From Nitrospira sp. (GTDB lineage: Bacteria > Nitrospirota > Nitrospiria > Nitrospirales > Nitrospiraceae): DNA of 64,000 nt. Both the position numbers and the translations under genes were made by a program. Where the stretch lies: the NCBI GenBank assembly GCA_022842445.1, contig JALHPO010000010.1, forward strand, positions 1-64,000, written 5' to 3'. The notes under the pieces were generated by a model, which searched no databases, was not told where the DNA came from, and was given only the letters and a program-made list of their open reading frames with translations. This document shows, one piece after another, positions 32,710 to 41,552 of the stretch. Within the stretch, counting starts at the first letter, position 1; every line of letters starts with the position of its first letter.

Positions 32710-34083
32710 CTAGGATTGGGCTCCGACACCGGCCGGTATGGCTCGATACGGACACCGTTGCATTCGAATATGGTCTTCGTACTCCTGGCGGAACAATTTC
32801 AGACTGCTCTGCACCAAGACCGATGCGCCCGTCACCAGGGTGCAGTATCCTGTGCCTTTCACAAATCCGCAGAGCTGAAGGAGACTGTCGAGATCCTTTT
32901 GGGTTCCCTGGCCTTCTTCAATTTTGGCCATCAACGCAGCCAGATTGATCGTTCCCATTCTGCATGGAGGACATTGGGCGCAGCTTTCGTTCTTGAAGAA
33001 GTCGGAAAACTGAAGTGTCTTGGCGATCATACATGTTGCATCGTCGACGACGATCACGCCCGCCGAGCCCAAACCCGTTCCGGCCTTTTTCAATGAATCG
33101 AAATCCATGGCCAGATCGAGCTGATCCGCCGTCACCATCGAAAAGGCCGGGCCGCCTGGAAACACCGCTTTGATCTTGCGGCCTCCCGGCACGCCCCCTC
33201 CACATTGCTCGATCAAACTCCGTATCGTGACGCCCATGGGCATTTCATACACACCTGGCCGATTGACCGCGCCGCTCAATGAAAACATCATCGTGCCGGG
33301 ACACCGTTCCGTACCGACCTGTGTAAACCACGTCGCTCCCTTGTGAAGAATTCGAGGAATGTTGCACAGTGTCTCGACATTGTTCACCAATGTCGGTTTG
33401 CCGTAGAGACCGAAGTCCGTCGGGTAGAATGGCGGCTTCTGCCTCGGCATGGCCGGACGGCCCTGCATGGACTCCAGCATGGCGGTCTCTTCTCCCGCGA
33501 CATAACTACCGTGGCCTTCGAAGACTTGCAATTCGATGTCGAACCCGCTTCCCAGCACATTCTTCCCGAGAAAACCCCGCTCTTTTGCCTGCGCCAGAGC
33601 TTTTCTCAGATTCTCTCGTTCTTCATGATACTCATGGTTCACATAAATGAAGGAAGCCTTGGCCTTCACCGTATGTGAGGCGATCAGACAGCCCTCGATC
33701 AATTGATGCGGCAACGTCTTGAGTAAGTGGCGGTCCTTGAATGTCCCCGGTTCATGTTCGCCCGCATTGCACACAAAGTAGCGCTCCTGAACCCGGTGAT
33801 TGAGAACCTTGTCCCACTTGACCCCGGTCGGGAATCCCGCTCCGCCCCGTCCACGGAGACCTGCCTTCTTTAATTCATCGACGACTTGTGTCGCCTTTAA
33901 TTCAGTGACACATCGCGTCCAGGCTTCATACCCCCCGACCTTCAAATAGCCGTCAATTTCCCAAGGGGCGCCATCGAGTTTTTGAACAAGACGTGGTTCT
34001 GCCGCCATCGACATCGTCCATCCCGCGTGAAAAATCACAACTTTGGAGCTCGTACTATACGGGTCCATATCCATGTCCGTCAA
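32710..34083 (-). CDS. nuoF: NuoF-like NADH-binding flavoprotein
   Basis: A 457-aa subunit. FMN-binding GRGGAGFPTGVKW, the NADH-site segment CNAGEHEPGTFKDR (usually NADESEPGT), the GEETAML motif and a [4Fe-4S] site ESCAQCPPCRMGT plus a later Cys. No other nuo genes are adjacent, so this is a stand-alone copy that, with the following ferredoxin, may form a small NADH:ferredoxin-type oxidoreductase, or belong to a partner encoded elsewhere. The TTG at 34083 is used; ATGs at 34074 and 34068 are possible. Confidence 0.9.
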   Translation of the reverse strand: MTDMDMDPYSTSSKVVIFHAGWTMSMAAEPRLVQKLDGAPWEIDGYLKVGGYEAWTRCVTELKATQVVDELKKAGLRGRGGAGFPTGVKWDKVLNHRVQERYFVCNAGEHEPGTFKDRHLLKTLPHQLIEGCLIASHTVKAKASFIYVNHEYHEERENLRKALAQAKERGFLGKNVLGSGFDIELQVFEGHGSYVAGEETAMLESMQGRPAMPRQKPPFYPTDFGLYGKPTLVNNVETLCNIPRILHKGATWFTQVGTERCPGTMMFSLSGAVNRPGVYEMPMGVTIRSLIEQCGGGVPGGRKIKAVFPGGPAFSMVTADQLDLAMDFDSLKKAGTGLGSAGVIVVDDATCMIAKTLQFSDFFKNESCAQCPPCRMGTINLAALMAKIEEGQGTQKDLDSLLQLCGFVKGTGYCTLVTGASVLVQSSLKLFRQEYEDHIRMQRCPYRAIPAGVGAQS

Positions 34084-34185
34084 GGCAACAGACCAGGAAT
34101 GGGCCTAAATCTCAATTGGTTAGGACTAGGGGACCTATTGGAGCTGGGTATAGAGAGCCAAAAACGGCGTAGGAGAGGAGCAAAC

Positions 34186-34221
34186 CCGCTCACCGGAGGG
34201 GGTAACCCGACCGGTGAGCGG
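34186..34221. terminator. 11-bp perfect hairpin between the PuuD-like gene and nuoF
   Basis: CCGCTCACCGG (34186-34196) and CCGGTGAGCGG (34211-34221) are exact inverted repeats around a 14-nt loop. It follows the PuuD-like stop directly on the minus strand. The tail is only mildly T-rich (GTTTGCTCC), so it could be a weak terminator or an mRNA-stabilising structure. Confidence 0.6.
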
Positions 34222-34227
34222 ACAGCT

Positions 34228-34815
34228 CTATCTAAAGTGGCTGCCGGCTCCCATGAAGAACAACATGGGAATCGAGAGCATAAAATTCACACGCGAGGCC
34301 AGTAGGGCAGTCCGTCCCCATTGGGCCATCTCCGGCGGCGCGGGGGTGCCTTGGGCCGCAGCCGTCACAGCCGCAATGATTTTCTTCTGGTTCGGCCAGA
34401 TGATCCCATGGACGTTGCCCAACATAATGATGCCCAGCAACCCACCGATCGCCACGGCCACCGCTCCTGTTCCGCCTCTGTGGTACATGGCGCCATACAA
34501 GAGAACCCCGGCAAGTACCGTCACGGTCGCTCCGTGACGGAACCAATTCAGCGCCATGGGCATCAGCTTGGGAATCACGACGTTCTTAGTCGGCCCATCC
34601 AAACTCTTCAAGAACGCGGCATTGATCAAGTTGAAGAAATACAAGAGCCCGATCCAGGTGATGCCGGCCAGGAAGTGAATCCAGCGAAGGATGATCTGGC
34701 CCCAATCCGCTTCGCCTGCGCCAATGCCGGTCATCCCAAGATACAACCCTATCAACACGACGGTGAGCGCGAACCCCGCGGCCATCGTCTGCGTCGGATT
34801 TTCAAGAAATTTCAT
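34228..34815 (-). CDS. urate-oxidase-N-like (PuuD/DUF989) membrane protein
   Basis: GAGGGAGCT precedes the ATG at 34815. The 195-aa product has about five hydrophobic helices and the family segment WIHFLAGITWIGLLYFFNLI, typical of the N-terminal membrane domain of PuuD-type proteins. The C-terminal cytochrome-c part of full-length PuuD is absent. No urate pathway gene lies nearby, so a role in electron transfer or quinol handling is only possible. Confidence 0.75.
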   Translation of the reverse strand: MKFLENPTQTMAAGFALTVVLIGLYLGMTGIGAGEADWGQIILRWIHFLAGITWIGLLYFFNLINAAFLKSLDGPTKNVVIPKLMPMALNWFRHGATVTVLAGVLLYGAMYHRGGTGAVAVAIGGLLGIIMLGNVHGIIWPNQKKIIAAVTAAAQGTPAPPEMAQWGRTALLASRVNFMLSIPMLFFMGAGSHFR

Positions 34816-34973
34816 AGCTCCCTCTCATCGAACGGTTGACTGTAAGCTCATACCTGTACTGTAGCCCTTCTTCGAATGTCAAGTTCGTACGCCTTGCCAT
34901 TCATCAAACGTACGGAGAAGGTACCAGCGATTCTTCCTTTGATGCGCGACACCTTGACGACGACGTATTTTCC

Positions 34974-35915
34974 TCACGCCATGAGCCGGTCCACGGCGGC
35001 GCAGAGTTCTCGGACAGCATTCGCCGACGCTTCCAATGCCGCTCGCTCGTTGACCGTCAGCTCGTATTCCACGATCTGTTCCACGCCGCTGCGTCCGATC
35101 TTGACCGGAACCCCCACGATGACGTTCTTCAATCCATACTCGCCTTCACAGAGGACCGAGCAGGGCAGCACCCGCTTCTCATCGTGATAAATCGCCTCAA
35201 CCATATCGACCGCTGAGGCGGACGGAGCATAGAAGGCACTGCCTGTTTTCAACAGGCCTACGATCTCCGCTCCTCCGTCACGCGTCCGCTGGATGATCGC
35301 ATCCAGTTGGTCCTTCGACATCAGGTCTGAAACGGGCTTGCCCTTCACAGTGGTATAACGCGGGAGCGGCACCATCGTATCGCCATGGCCTCCCAAAACC
35401 ATGGCCTGCACGTCAGGTCCCGGCACGTTCAATTCGGCCGCGATGAACGCGCGCATTCTGGCGGAATCCAAGATACCGCCCATGCCGATGATTCTGGATT
35501 TGGGCAGTCCGCTGACCAGGCGCGCCACATGGACCATGGCGTCCAACGGATTGGTGACCAGAATCAAGATGATGTCCGGAGAGCGGGCCACCAATTGCGA
35601 CACGACGGATTTCACGATCTTCGCATTGGTCGACAGCAGCTCGTCGCGGCTCATGCCCGGTTTTCTCGGAATGCCGGACGTAATGACCGCGACCGATGAG
35701 CCGGCGGTTTCGTCATAGCCATTGGTGCCGACGACGCGGGTGCTATAGCCGCACACCGGTCCGGCTTGCGAGATATCGAGCGCCTTGCCCTGCGGCATAC
35801 CCTCCGTGATATCGACCAAGACGACATCGTAGATGTCTTTCTCGGCCAAGCGCTGCGCCGTCGTTCCTCCTACATTCCCCGCACCCACCACGGTAATTTT
35901 AGGACGCCCCATCAT
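34974..35915 (-). CDS. mdh: malate dehydrogenase
   Basis: About 313 aa, of the LDH/MDH type used by many bacteria. Nucleotide site [15 protein letters not shown]; substrate Arg in [16 protein letters not shown]; the NPLDAM segment; catalytic His in [12 protein letters not shown]. Oxidises malate to oxaloacetate with NAD in the TCA cycle. Start at ATG 35915 or 35912, both downstream of GAGG. Confidence 0.95.
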   Translation of the reverse strand: MMGRPKITVVGAGNVGGTTAQRLAEKDIYDVVLVDITEGMPQGKALDISQAGPVCGYSTRVVGTNGYDETAGSSVAVITSGIPRKPGMSRDELLSTNAKIVKSVVSQLVARSPDIILILVTNPLDAMVHVARLVSGLPKSRIIGMGGILDSARMRAFIAAELNVPGPDVQAMVLGGHGDTMVPLPRYTTVKGKPVSDLMSKDQLDAIIQRTRDGGAEIVGLLKTGSAFYAPSASAVDMVEAIYHDEKRVLPCSVLCEGEYGLKNVIVGVPVKIGRSGVEQIVEYELTVNERAALEASANAVRELCAAVDRLMA

Positions 35916-35924
35916 CGCCACCTC

Positions 35925-35990
35925 GTGAATCGTAAAACGTGAAGCGTGAAGCGCGCCATCCCCTGACGCCTCACCCCTGACCCCTCACGC
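35925..35990. repeat. short direct repeats between mdh and the 136-aa gene
   Basis: Tandem-like copies of CGTGAA/CGTGAAG (around 35926-35950), then CCTGAC/CCTCAC copies up to about 35990. Such low-complexity intergenic spacers recur in many genomes; no function is assigned. Confidence 0.45.
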
Positions 35991-36392
35991 ATGTTCATGC
36001 TCTGTCCAGCCCGCCACTTTGAAGTTGATCGTGCAGACGAAATTATCGCCGTCGTAAAAGTTCACTTTGATCTTCTTTTTGCCGTACGTCTTGGCTAGAA
36101 ATGCTTCGGGATTATCGACCAATTCCTGATAGCCGCCCGCCGGATATTCGCCCAAGTCATGAAAGACCACGATCATGCCCGCTTTCACTTCTTGCAACAC
36201 TTTGGCCCGGCATCGGGGATAGACCTCCCAGAATTTCGCCTCGATCAGCTCCTTGGTCGGCTCCTGGCGATCTTCGCCCTGTTTAAGCGGCTGCGCGAAC
36301 TTCGCCAGCCGGCGGATGTAGGGATACTGATGGCCGGTAAACAGCTTATAGAGCCAGGACGGAACCGCGGGTCTCTCTACTGGATTTACCAT
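35985..36392 (-). CDS. hypothetical protein, 135 aa
   Basis: GGAGAATCG precedes the ATG at 36392. A soluble alpha/beta protein with WLYKLFTGHQYPYIRRLAKF near the start and a Lys-rich beta-hairpin (YGKKKIKVNFYDGDNFVCTI) near the end. No recognised family. It lies 43 bp after the VWA gene on the same strand and may be its partner. Confidence 0.6.
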   Translation of the reverse strand: MVNPVERPAVPSWLYKLFTGHQYPYIRRLAKFAQPLKQGEDRQEPTKELIEAKFWEVYPRCRAKVLQEVKAGMIVVFHDLGEYPAGGYQELVDNPEAFLAKTYGKKKIKVNFYDGDNFVCTINFKVAGWTEHEHA

Positions 36393-36435
36393 CGATTCTC
36401 CGTACCTTTCGCCCTGCCCGTCGCGACACACATCG

Positions 36436-39400
36436 CTATCTGGTCAGTCTATGATACATGCGCGGCAATCGAGATGGCAGCGATTCTACACGGTCGATCA
36501 CGGCAAACTGTACGTCGCCGTACATCCGACGCATGTAGAGATCGGCCTCCCGATCGATGGTCACACAAAATGGATTGATGCCTCGTTGCCTGGCTTCCCG
36601 AAGCGCCGTCTTGGTGTCCTCCAAGGCATACTCGTCCTTATATTCGCCGTCCAGCGGCCGACCGTCGCTTACGAGGATCAAGAGCCGGTGGATCGCATCA
36701 CGCGCCAGCAACTTGGCCGAGGCATGACGGATAGCCGCCCCGTCACGGTTTTGTTGCCGCGGGCCGAGCCCGCCCAGCCGAAGGGCCGTGGCAGGTCCCA
36801 ATCGATCGTCAAAATCCTTGATCGTGAGAAAGTCGACCGAAGCGCGCCCCTGGCCGGAATAGGCATAGAGACCATACTGATCGCCCACCGCCTCCAACGC
36901 CTCACAGAGCAGCACGAGACTTTCCTTTTCAACGTCGATCACCCGGCATCCGCTGTCAAGCCGTCGGCTCGTCGATCCGCTGACGTCGACCAGAAACGCG
37001 ACCGCCACCTCGCGCTGCCGCTTTTCACGTCTGACATACAGACGGTCATCTCCTTCCGAGCCCGCTCGAAGTTCCGCGGCTCTTCGTACGACGGCATCGA
37101 TATCCAGATCATCTCCATCGGCCTGCCCTGCGACCCTGCGGAACGCCGGAGGACGCAGGGTCTCAAAGATTCTGCGAAGCGACCTGATCGTGCTTCGATG
37201 TGCCGCAAGGATCTCGTCCACGCTTTCTGCTGACCCTGTCTCCGCCGGCCGTTCAGCCACCAGACACCAGTTCACTCGATAATCCTGAATCGTATGGTCC
37301 CACTCCGGGTATCGAACCGTGCGGGCCTCATGAGCTGTCGATTCCGGCATCGGCTGCGGTTCGACCTCCAGTGCGAGTAACTCTTCGACGAGAGACAACG
37401 ACTGCCCGCCGGCGAGCACCTCCCTGCCCATGGATTCCTGCTCGCCACGAGTCCCCTGACCGGACCCTGTTCGTTCATTCGTTCCGCCCTGCAGGCCGGC
37501 CATCCGATCCCGTTCCGTCTCGATCTCATCCGTACGTTCGACCGGCTCCCGATCTCTTGTGATGAACTCCGGACTCATCGCGCCGCGATAGACCCAATTG
37601 GTCACGGGCCGGTAGTTGTCATGCATCGACTCCGAGGCGGTCGGCCCTACTCCGAGCTCCGTCGACTCCTCAGTCGCCTGATCCGTTTCGATCAGCTCGG
37701 CGCGAGGCGCCAGGAGTTCTTCCATCCTGACATAGAGATCATGGGCCAGGCGAACGGACTGCTCAGCTGTTGCCGTGGTCTGGAAAAGAGGTTGGCACAT
37801 GGTCCATAGGATAGAGACTTCTTCTTTGACGGCATGGGGCACCGCGGAGTCGGCTGACTCGCCCGTCGAGAGCCTCAACAGACAATCGACGATCAATTCC
37901 TTGACAGTCAGCCCATGGGCAGGATCGCGTGGTACGACGGCTTCAGCGGCCAGCTGCGCCAGCTCGCGCCGCAGACCGGGATACTCTGCCTGAAGTAAGA
38001 AGTCGATGCGCGCGTCTTCCAGGACAGTCCACACATCTTGAGCAAGACGCGGGTGGGGGTAGAGCTGAAACAAGGCCTTCAGTGTATCGGATGTCGCGTC
38101 AGTCGGCCGGCCATATCGTTGCCGCACGAGCCGGACCACATCGGCGAGGGATTCCAGCCGGAGCCGATAGGTTCCGAATTCCACGTGGCCCGCTTCATGG
38201 GCCGCCATCACCAGATACAACCGCTCATTTGCTTCAGCTGTCGGGTAGCGGCGTAACACCGCCGGCAATGAAATGGTGCGTGCATCGGCGCTTACTGTTG
38301 CGCGGGCCGGCGAGGCGGCCGGTGAATCCGGCAAGGCCGCAATCGTGACGTCTGTTCCACAGAGCCCTTGGACAAAGAGTTTGACCCGGCGGGCAACGCG
38401 CCGAAGCGGGACACCGCTCATCGCCGCTTCGACCGAGGCAAGGGCTTTCTGTGACTCCATCGCAAAATAGGTCTGTGCGCCTTCCCGACTGTACGCCAGC
38501 ACTTCCATCCCGGCCTTGAACCAATTCTCGAACCGGGAAAGGGCTTGAGGCGCGACGCCGATCAGACCGATGACGTCCGGACAGCGTCGGAGATAATTCA
38601 GTGTACTTTCTGCATCCTGTTCGGCAAGCAGCGCACCGTACTGCAACACTTTGATCTGCCACTCTTCCGCAGGCAGCGCGCGCAGCAGACGAGGCGACTC
38701 CGCCAGCCAGGTCACGCCGGACTGAGCCGACCGCTCGGCCAGCACGATCCCCAATGACAATGCCTTTGAACGGACGCTGGGATGCTCGATATCTTCCAGA
38801 ATGGTCGGGCTCGTGCGCATAAATTCCATTGCGGCCATGTAATCCGGCTTGCCGAGTGTATTCGGCGCCACCAGTTTCATGCCGAACGCCAGCCAGTCCC
38901 GTACGTCGCCGATTGGGAGCACAGACGCCACTCTGGGAATCTGGCGAATGTATTCCAGTCCAACGACCACATCGACCGATGTCAGCTCGATGCCGATGTC
39001 GAGCCACGGCCGCACCTCGCCGAGAGAAGAGACCGACAGAATCTGGGGTGTCACTCGCAGATATTCCAATGTGACATTGGCATCCCGATCAGCCAGTTCC
39101 AACCCGATCTCAAGCACAGCCGTCCGTGCCCCGGGCGGTTCAAGCAGACCCAGAATCAGCGGACTGTCTTTGAAGTATTTAAGCGCCGTGGCGCCGGATG
39201 ATTCGGCCAGCGCGACTCCCAGATCAAGCCAAGAAACAACGTGCGCGAGTCCGGCACGCCGATCCAGTTCGGGAAGCGCTTCGACCGCCGCATGCACCGC
39301 CTTGGCCGACAGGTCTTCGAGTTCATCCAGCAATTCCCGCACTGCCGCCGACGTCTGTGCTGCGCCTGCCGTCCCCGCCATCTTCGCGACGAGGGCTTCC

Positions 39401-39468
39401 GCAACCTCGGCTCCCAGTTCGGGAACCAGCCGTTCGATCAACGTGTTGTGTGCTGAAGAACCTGTCAT
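36436..39468 (-). CDS. large VWA-domain protein, NorD/CbbO-like
   Basis: A 1010-aa protein. The C-terminal 220 residues are a von Willebrand factor A domain with an intact MIDAS start DVSGSTS and later SDGRPLD. This group (NorD, CbbO) works with MoxR-type AAA+ ATPases to activate oxidoreductases or Rubisco. The middle has an HExxH-like AAHEAGHVEFG segment. The first 350 residues are helical repeats of about 36 residues, each with a W-x-x-x-G-hydrophobic core, resembling HEAT-like repeats. No MoxR/NorQ/CbbQ gene is adjacent. Confidence 0.8.
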   Translation of the reverse strand: MTGSSAHNTLIERLVPELGAEVAEALVAKMAGTAGAAQTSAAVRELLDELEDLSAKAVHAAVEALPELDRRAGLAHVVSWLDLGVALAESSGATALKYFKDSPLILGLLEPPGARTAVLEIGLELADRDANVTLEYLRVTPQILSVSSLGEVRPWLDIGIELTSVDVVVGLEYIRQIPRVASVLPIGDVRDWLAFGMKLVAPNTLGKPDYMAAMEFMRTSPTILEDIEHPSVRSKALSLGIVLAERSAQSGVTWLAESPRLLRALPAEEWQIKVLQYGALLAEQDAESTLNYLRRCPDVIGLIGVAPQALSRFENWFKAGMEVLAYSREGAQTYFAMESQKALASVEAAMSGVPLRRVARRVKLFVQGLCGTDVTIAALPDSPAASPARATVSADARTISLPAVLRRYPTAEANERLYLVMAAHEAGHVEFGTYRLRLESLADVVRLVRQRYGRPTDATSDTLKALFQLYPHPRLAQDVWTVLEDARIDFLLQAEYPGLRRELAQLAAEAVVPRDPAHGLTVKELIVDCLLRLSTGESADSAVPHAVKEEVSILWTMCQPLFQTTATAEQSVRLAHDLYVRMEELLAPRAELIETDQATEESTELGVGPTASESMHDNYRPVTNWVYRGAMSPEFITRDREPVERTDEIETERDRMAGLQGGTNERTGSGQGTRGEQESMGREVLAGGQSLSLVEELLALEVEPQPMPESTAHEARTVRYPEWDHTIQDYRVNWCLVAERPAETGSAESVDEILAAHRSTIRSLRRIFETLRPPAFRRVAGQADGDDLDIDAVVRRAAELRAGSEGDDRLYVRREKRQREVAVAFLVDVSGSTSRRLDSGCRVIDVEKESLVLLCEALEAVGDQYGLYAYSGQGRASVDFLTIKDFDDRLGPATALRLGGLGPRQQNRDGAAIRHASAKLLARDAIHRLLILVSDGRPLDGEYKDEYALEDTKTALREARQRGINPFCVTIDREADLYMRRMYGDVQFAVIDRVESLPSRLPRMYHRLTR

Positions 39469-39582
39469 GACTCTTGATCCACCGTCAGCGCAGTACGCGA
39501 AGAGGTGGATTGTAAAGGAGCGATTTTCCCTTGTAAACTAGCTGCTCACAGCAGTGACCGCCCTTGTCGAGAGGAGCATCCC

Positions 39583-40017
39583 GTGGCTGAGCCAAAACAG
39601 GAGAGCATTGAGAAGATCGTGAAGTTCGTGAAGGGTTTCGCTGAAAAGAGCGGGACTGCCATGCATCCCAATCCGGCCGTCACCGAGGCGGTCGTCAAAG
39701 GCCTGGCGATGCATATCGATGAACTGGGTAAGCCGTTGTGCCCCTGCAATTTCTACAAGGACAAAGAGGCCGAGGCCAAGCTACGACGCTGGATATGCGC
39801 CTGCGATGAAATGCAGATCTACAAATACTGCCACTGTCTACTCTTTGTTCGTGAAGATGGGATGCCGATCACCGAATACCTTCCCGAAGATCACGAAGGG
39901 CGAGAAGTGTACGGAGTCGTCACCGATCCGACGCCGGAAAAGGGCCGTATGCTCAGACACAAAGCGGCCCCCTCGTCAACCACGGCGGAAAATCCCTCGC
40001 CGGCACCAACGACGTAA
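39583..40017 (+). CDS. ferredoxin:thioredoxin reductase catalytic subunit-like protein
   Basis: AGGAGCATCCC precedes the GTG at 39583, giving 144 aa. The Cys pattern is exactly that of FTR beta: CPC, 16 residues, C-A-C, 8 residues, CHC (the middle motif is usually CPC). This carries the [4Fe-4S] cluster beside a redox disulfide, so it can pass ferredoxin electrons to thioredoxin-like targets. The variable (alpha) subunit is not seen, and a Pro/Thr-rich tail follows. The next gene starts 5 bp later. Confidence 0.9.
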   Translation: MAEPKQESIEKIVKFVKGFAEKSGTAMHPNPAVTEAVVKGLAMHIDELGKPLCPCNFYKDKEAEAKLRRWICACDEMQIYKYCHCLLFVREDGMPITEYLPEDHEGREVYGVVTDPTPEKGRMLRHKAAPSSTTAENPSPAPTT

Positions 40018-40022
40018 CCACC

Positions 40023-40634
40023 ATGCGCCATCATCATCGGATACGGTGCTGGTTCGTCTGCTGCCTCCTGATCGGGAACCTATGGCCTCTGCAGGGACAG
40101 GCTATTGAGTCGATCGCGTCCGGTCCACCGGTTTTGAACGAGAAAGACCTGGCTGCCTATAAGCAGAAAGGCCGAGGCACCCTCGCCGGACAGGTCTTCC
40201 TCAGTTCATTATCCGGAAAGGCCATTACTCAGGCCGGTGTCCCGGTCCATCTGATTCCCATGAGCGCCTACACACGCTATTGGTTCGACCACAATGTACG
40301 AACCACCGGATGCATCTCAAACGACGACCCGACCGCCAATGACGGCCTCATGTCCCGCCAACAAGCGGACTGCGCCCGTGACGGGCTGGCTCAATTCCTG
40401 ACCGAAAAGCGATTGCTTCCCTATCTTCGCACCACGAGAGCCAACCCGACCGGACACTTCTGGTTCATGAAAATTCCGGCCGGCCGGTATTATCTCGTGA
40501 GTCTGATCGAAGGCGGAGGCGGCGTACACCAGGACGAACGGGCAGCCGGAATTGCGTGGCTGACCATTGAGCTCGAAGCGGGCGAGAAGGCAACCAACCT
40601 GGTGGTCACCAACTGCCGAAGCAGCCTGTGCTGA
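40023..40634 (+). CDS. exported hypothetical protein
   Basis: A 203-aa product with a signal peptide (basic MRHHHRIR, hydrophobic core CWFVCCLLIGNLWPL, then GQA). The mature part has beta-rich segments (GRGTLAGQVFLSSLSGKAIT, then AGRYYLVSLIEGGGGVHQDE) resembling a carboxypeptidase-regulatory-like or SpaA-like fold, with four Cys that may form disulfides. It lies 5 bp after the FTR gene and is probably co-transcribed, which suggests a redox or envelope role; this is inference. Confidence 0.7.
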   Translation: MRHHHRIRCWFVCCLLIGNLWPLQGQAIESIASGPPVLNEKDLAAYKQKGRGTLAGQVFLSSLSGKAITQAGVPVHLIPMSAYTRYWFDHNVRTTGCISNDDPTANDGLMSRQQADCARDGLAQFLTEKRLLPYLRTTRANPTGHFWFMKIPAGRYYLVSLIEGGGGVHQDERAAGIAWLTIELEAGEKATNLVVTNCRSSLC

Positions 40635-40868
40635 CCGACGATACAACAGTCTGTTTCATAGAGCTTCGAGCGACTTCCTCATCCATTCATAGTTTGTCAT
40701 GCCACAGCGACCTCCGGGGCATCTTCACTGACCAGCCCGTGCCTCCATGAGTCCGACGATCTCCTGCGTGACTTGTAGGAGAGTGACCGATCAGCCGAGA
40801 GATGGCATAATATAGCCGGATCGTGATGCCGTCGAGGGTCGTTCGGAAGCGAGGAACCAGGATAGTCG
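40635..40868. other. promoter region of the two-component system
   Basis: About 230 bp with no gene. It does not contain the palindrome/11-bp repeat site seen at 43063 and 61110. Confidence 0.4.
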
Positions 40869-41552
40869 ATGCGAATACTGCTTGTTGAAGACGATGTGAA
40901 CCTTGCTCAGTTTATTCGGAAGGGTCTGAGAGAAGAGCAATACGCGGTGGACGTCGCGCCAGACGGCGAAGAAGGCCTGGCGATGGCCTTGAACAACCCG
41001 TACGATCTGCTGATCCTCGACATCATGCTGCCCAAGCTCGACGGCCTCACGCTCTGCCGCCGCGTGCGCGCCAAGGGCAACATGACTCCGGTGCTGCTGT
41101 TGACCGCGCGCAACACGGTGGAAACCAAGGTCTCCGGCTTCGATACCGGCGCGGATCAGTTTTTGCCAAAGCCCTTCGCCTTCGTGGAATTGCTGGCTCA
41201 AATCCGAGCCCTGCTCCGCCGGGGGAGCCCGCAGCAGTTGGTGCAACTCCAAGCGGCGGATCTGAAGCTAGACCCGGCTTCTCATCGCGTCTGGCGGGCG
41301 GGGCAAGAAATTTCTCTGACGAATAAGGAATATGCCCTGCTTGAGTTTCTATTGCGCAACAAGAATCGGGTGTTGACCAGAACGGCGATCATCGAACATG
41401 TGTGGGACATCAGCTATGACCCGATGACAAACATCGTGGATGCCCATATTCGGGCTCTGCGGGCCAAGATCGACCGGGATTTTTCACCTCCGTTGATCGC
41501 CACCGTACGGGGCGCCGGGTACATGCTCGAAGAACCGGAACCAGCCGCGTGA
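40869..41552 (+). CDS. OmpR-family response regulator
   Basis: A 227-aa regulator. The receiver domain has the phosphoacceptor Asp in DLLILDIMLPKLDG, switch residues Thr (LLLTARN) and Lys (FLPKPFAF). The C-terminal winged helix (SLTNKEYALLEFLLRNKNRV) is of OmpR/PhoB type, and binds direct repeats with 11-bp spacing. It overlaps the kinase gene by GTGA. The close match to CusR/PcoR-type regulators suggests metal or envelope stress but cannot be decided here. A likely target lies directly downstream at 43063. Confidence 0.92.
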   Translation: MRILLVEDDVNLAQFIRKGLREEQYAVDVAPDGEEGLAMALNNPYDLLILDIMLPKLDGLTLCRRVRAKGNMTPVLLLTARNTVETKVSGFDTGADQFLPKPFAFVELLAQIRALLRRGSPQQLVQLQAADLKLDPASHRVWRAGQEISLTNKEYALLEFLLRNKNRVLTRTAIIEHVWDISYDPMTNIVDAHIRALRAKIDRDFSPPLIATVRGAGYMLEEPEPAA

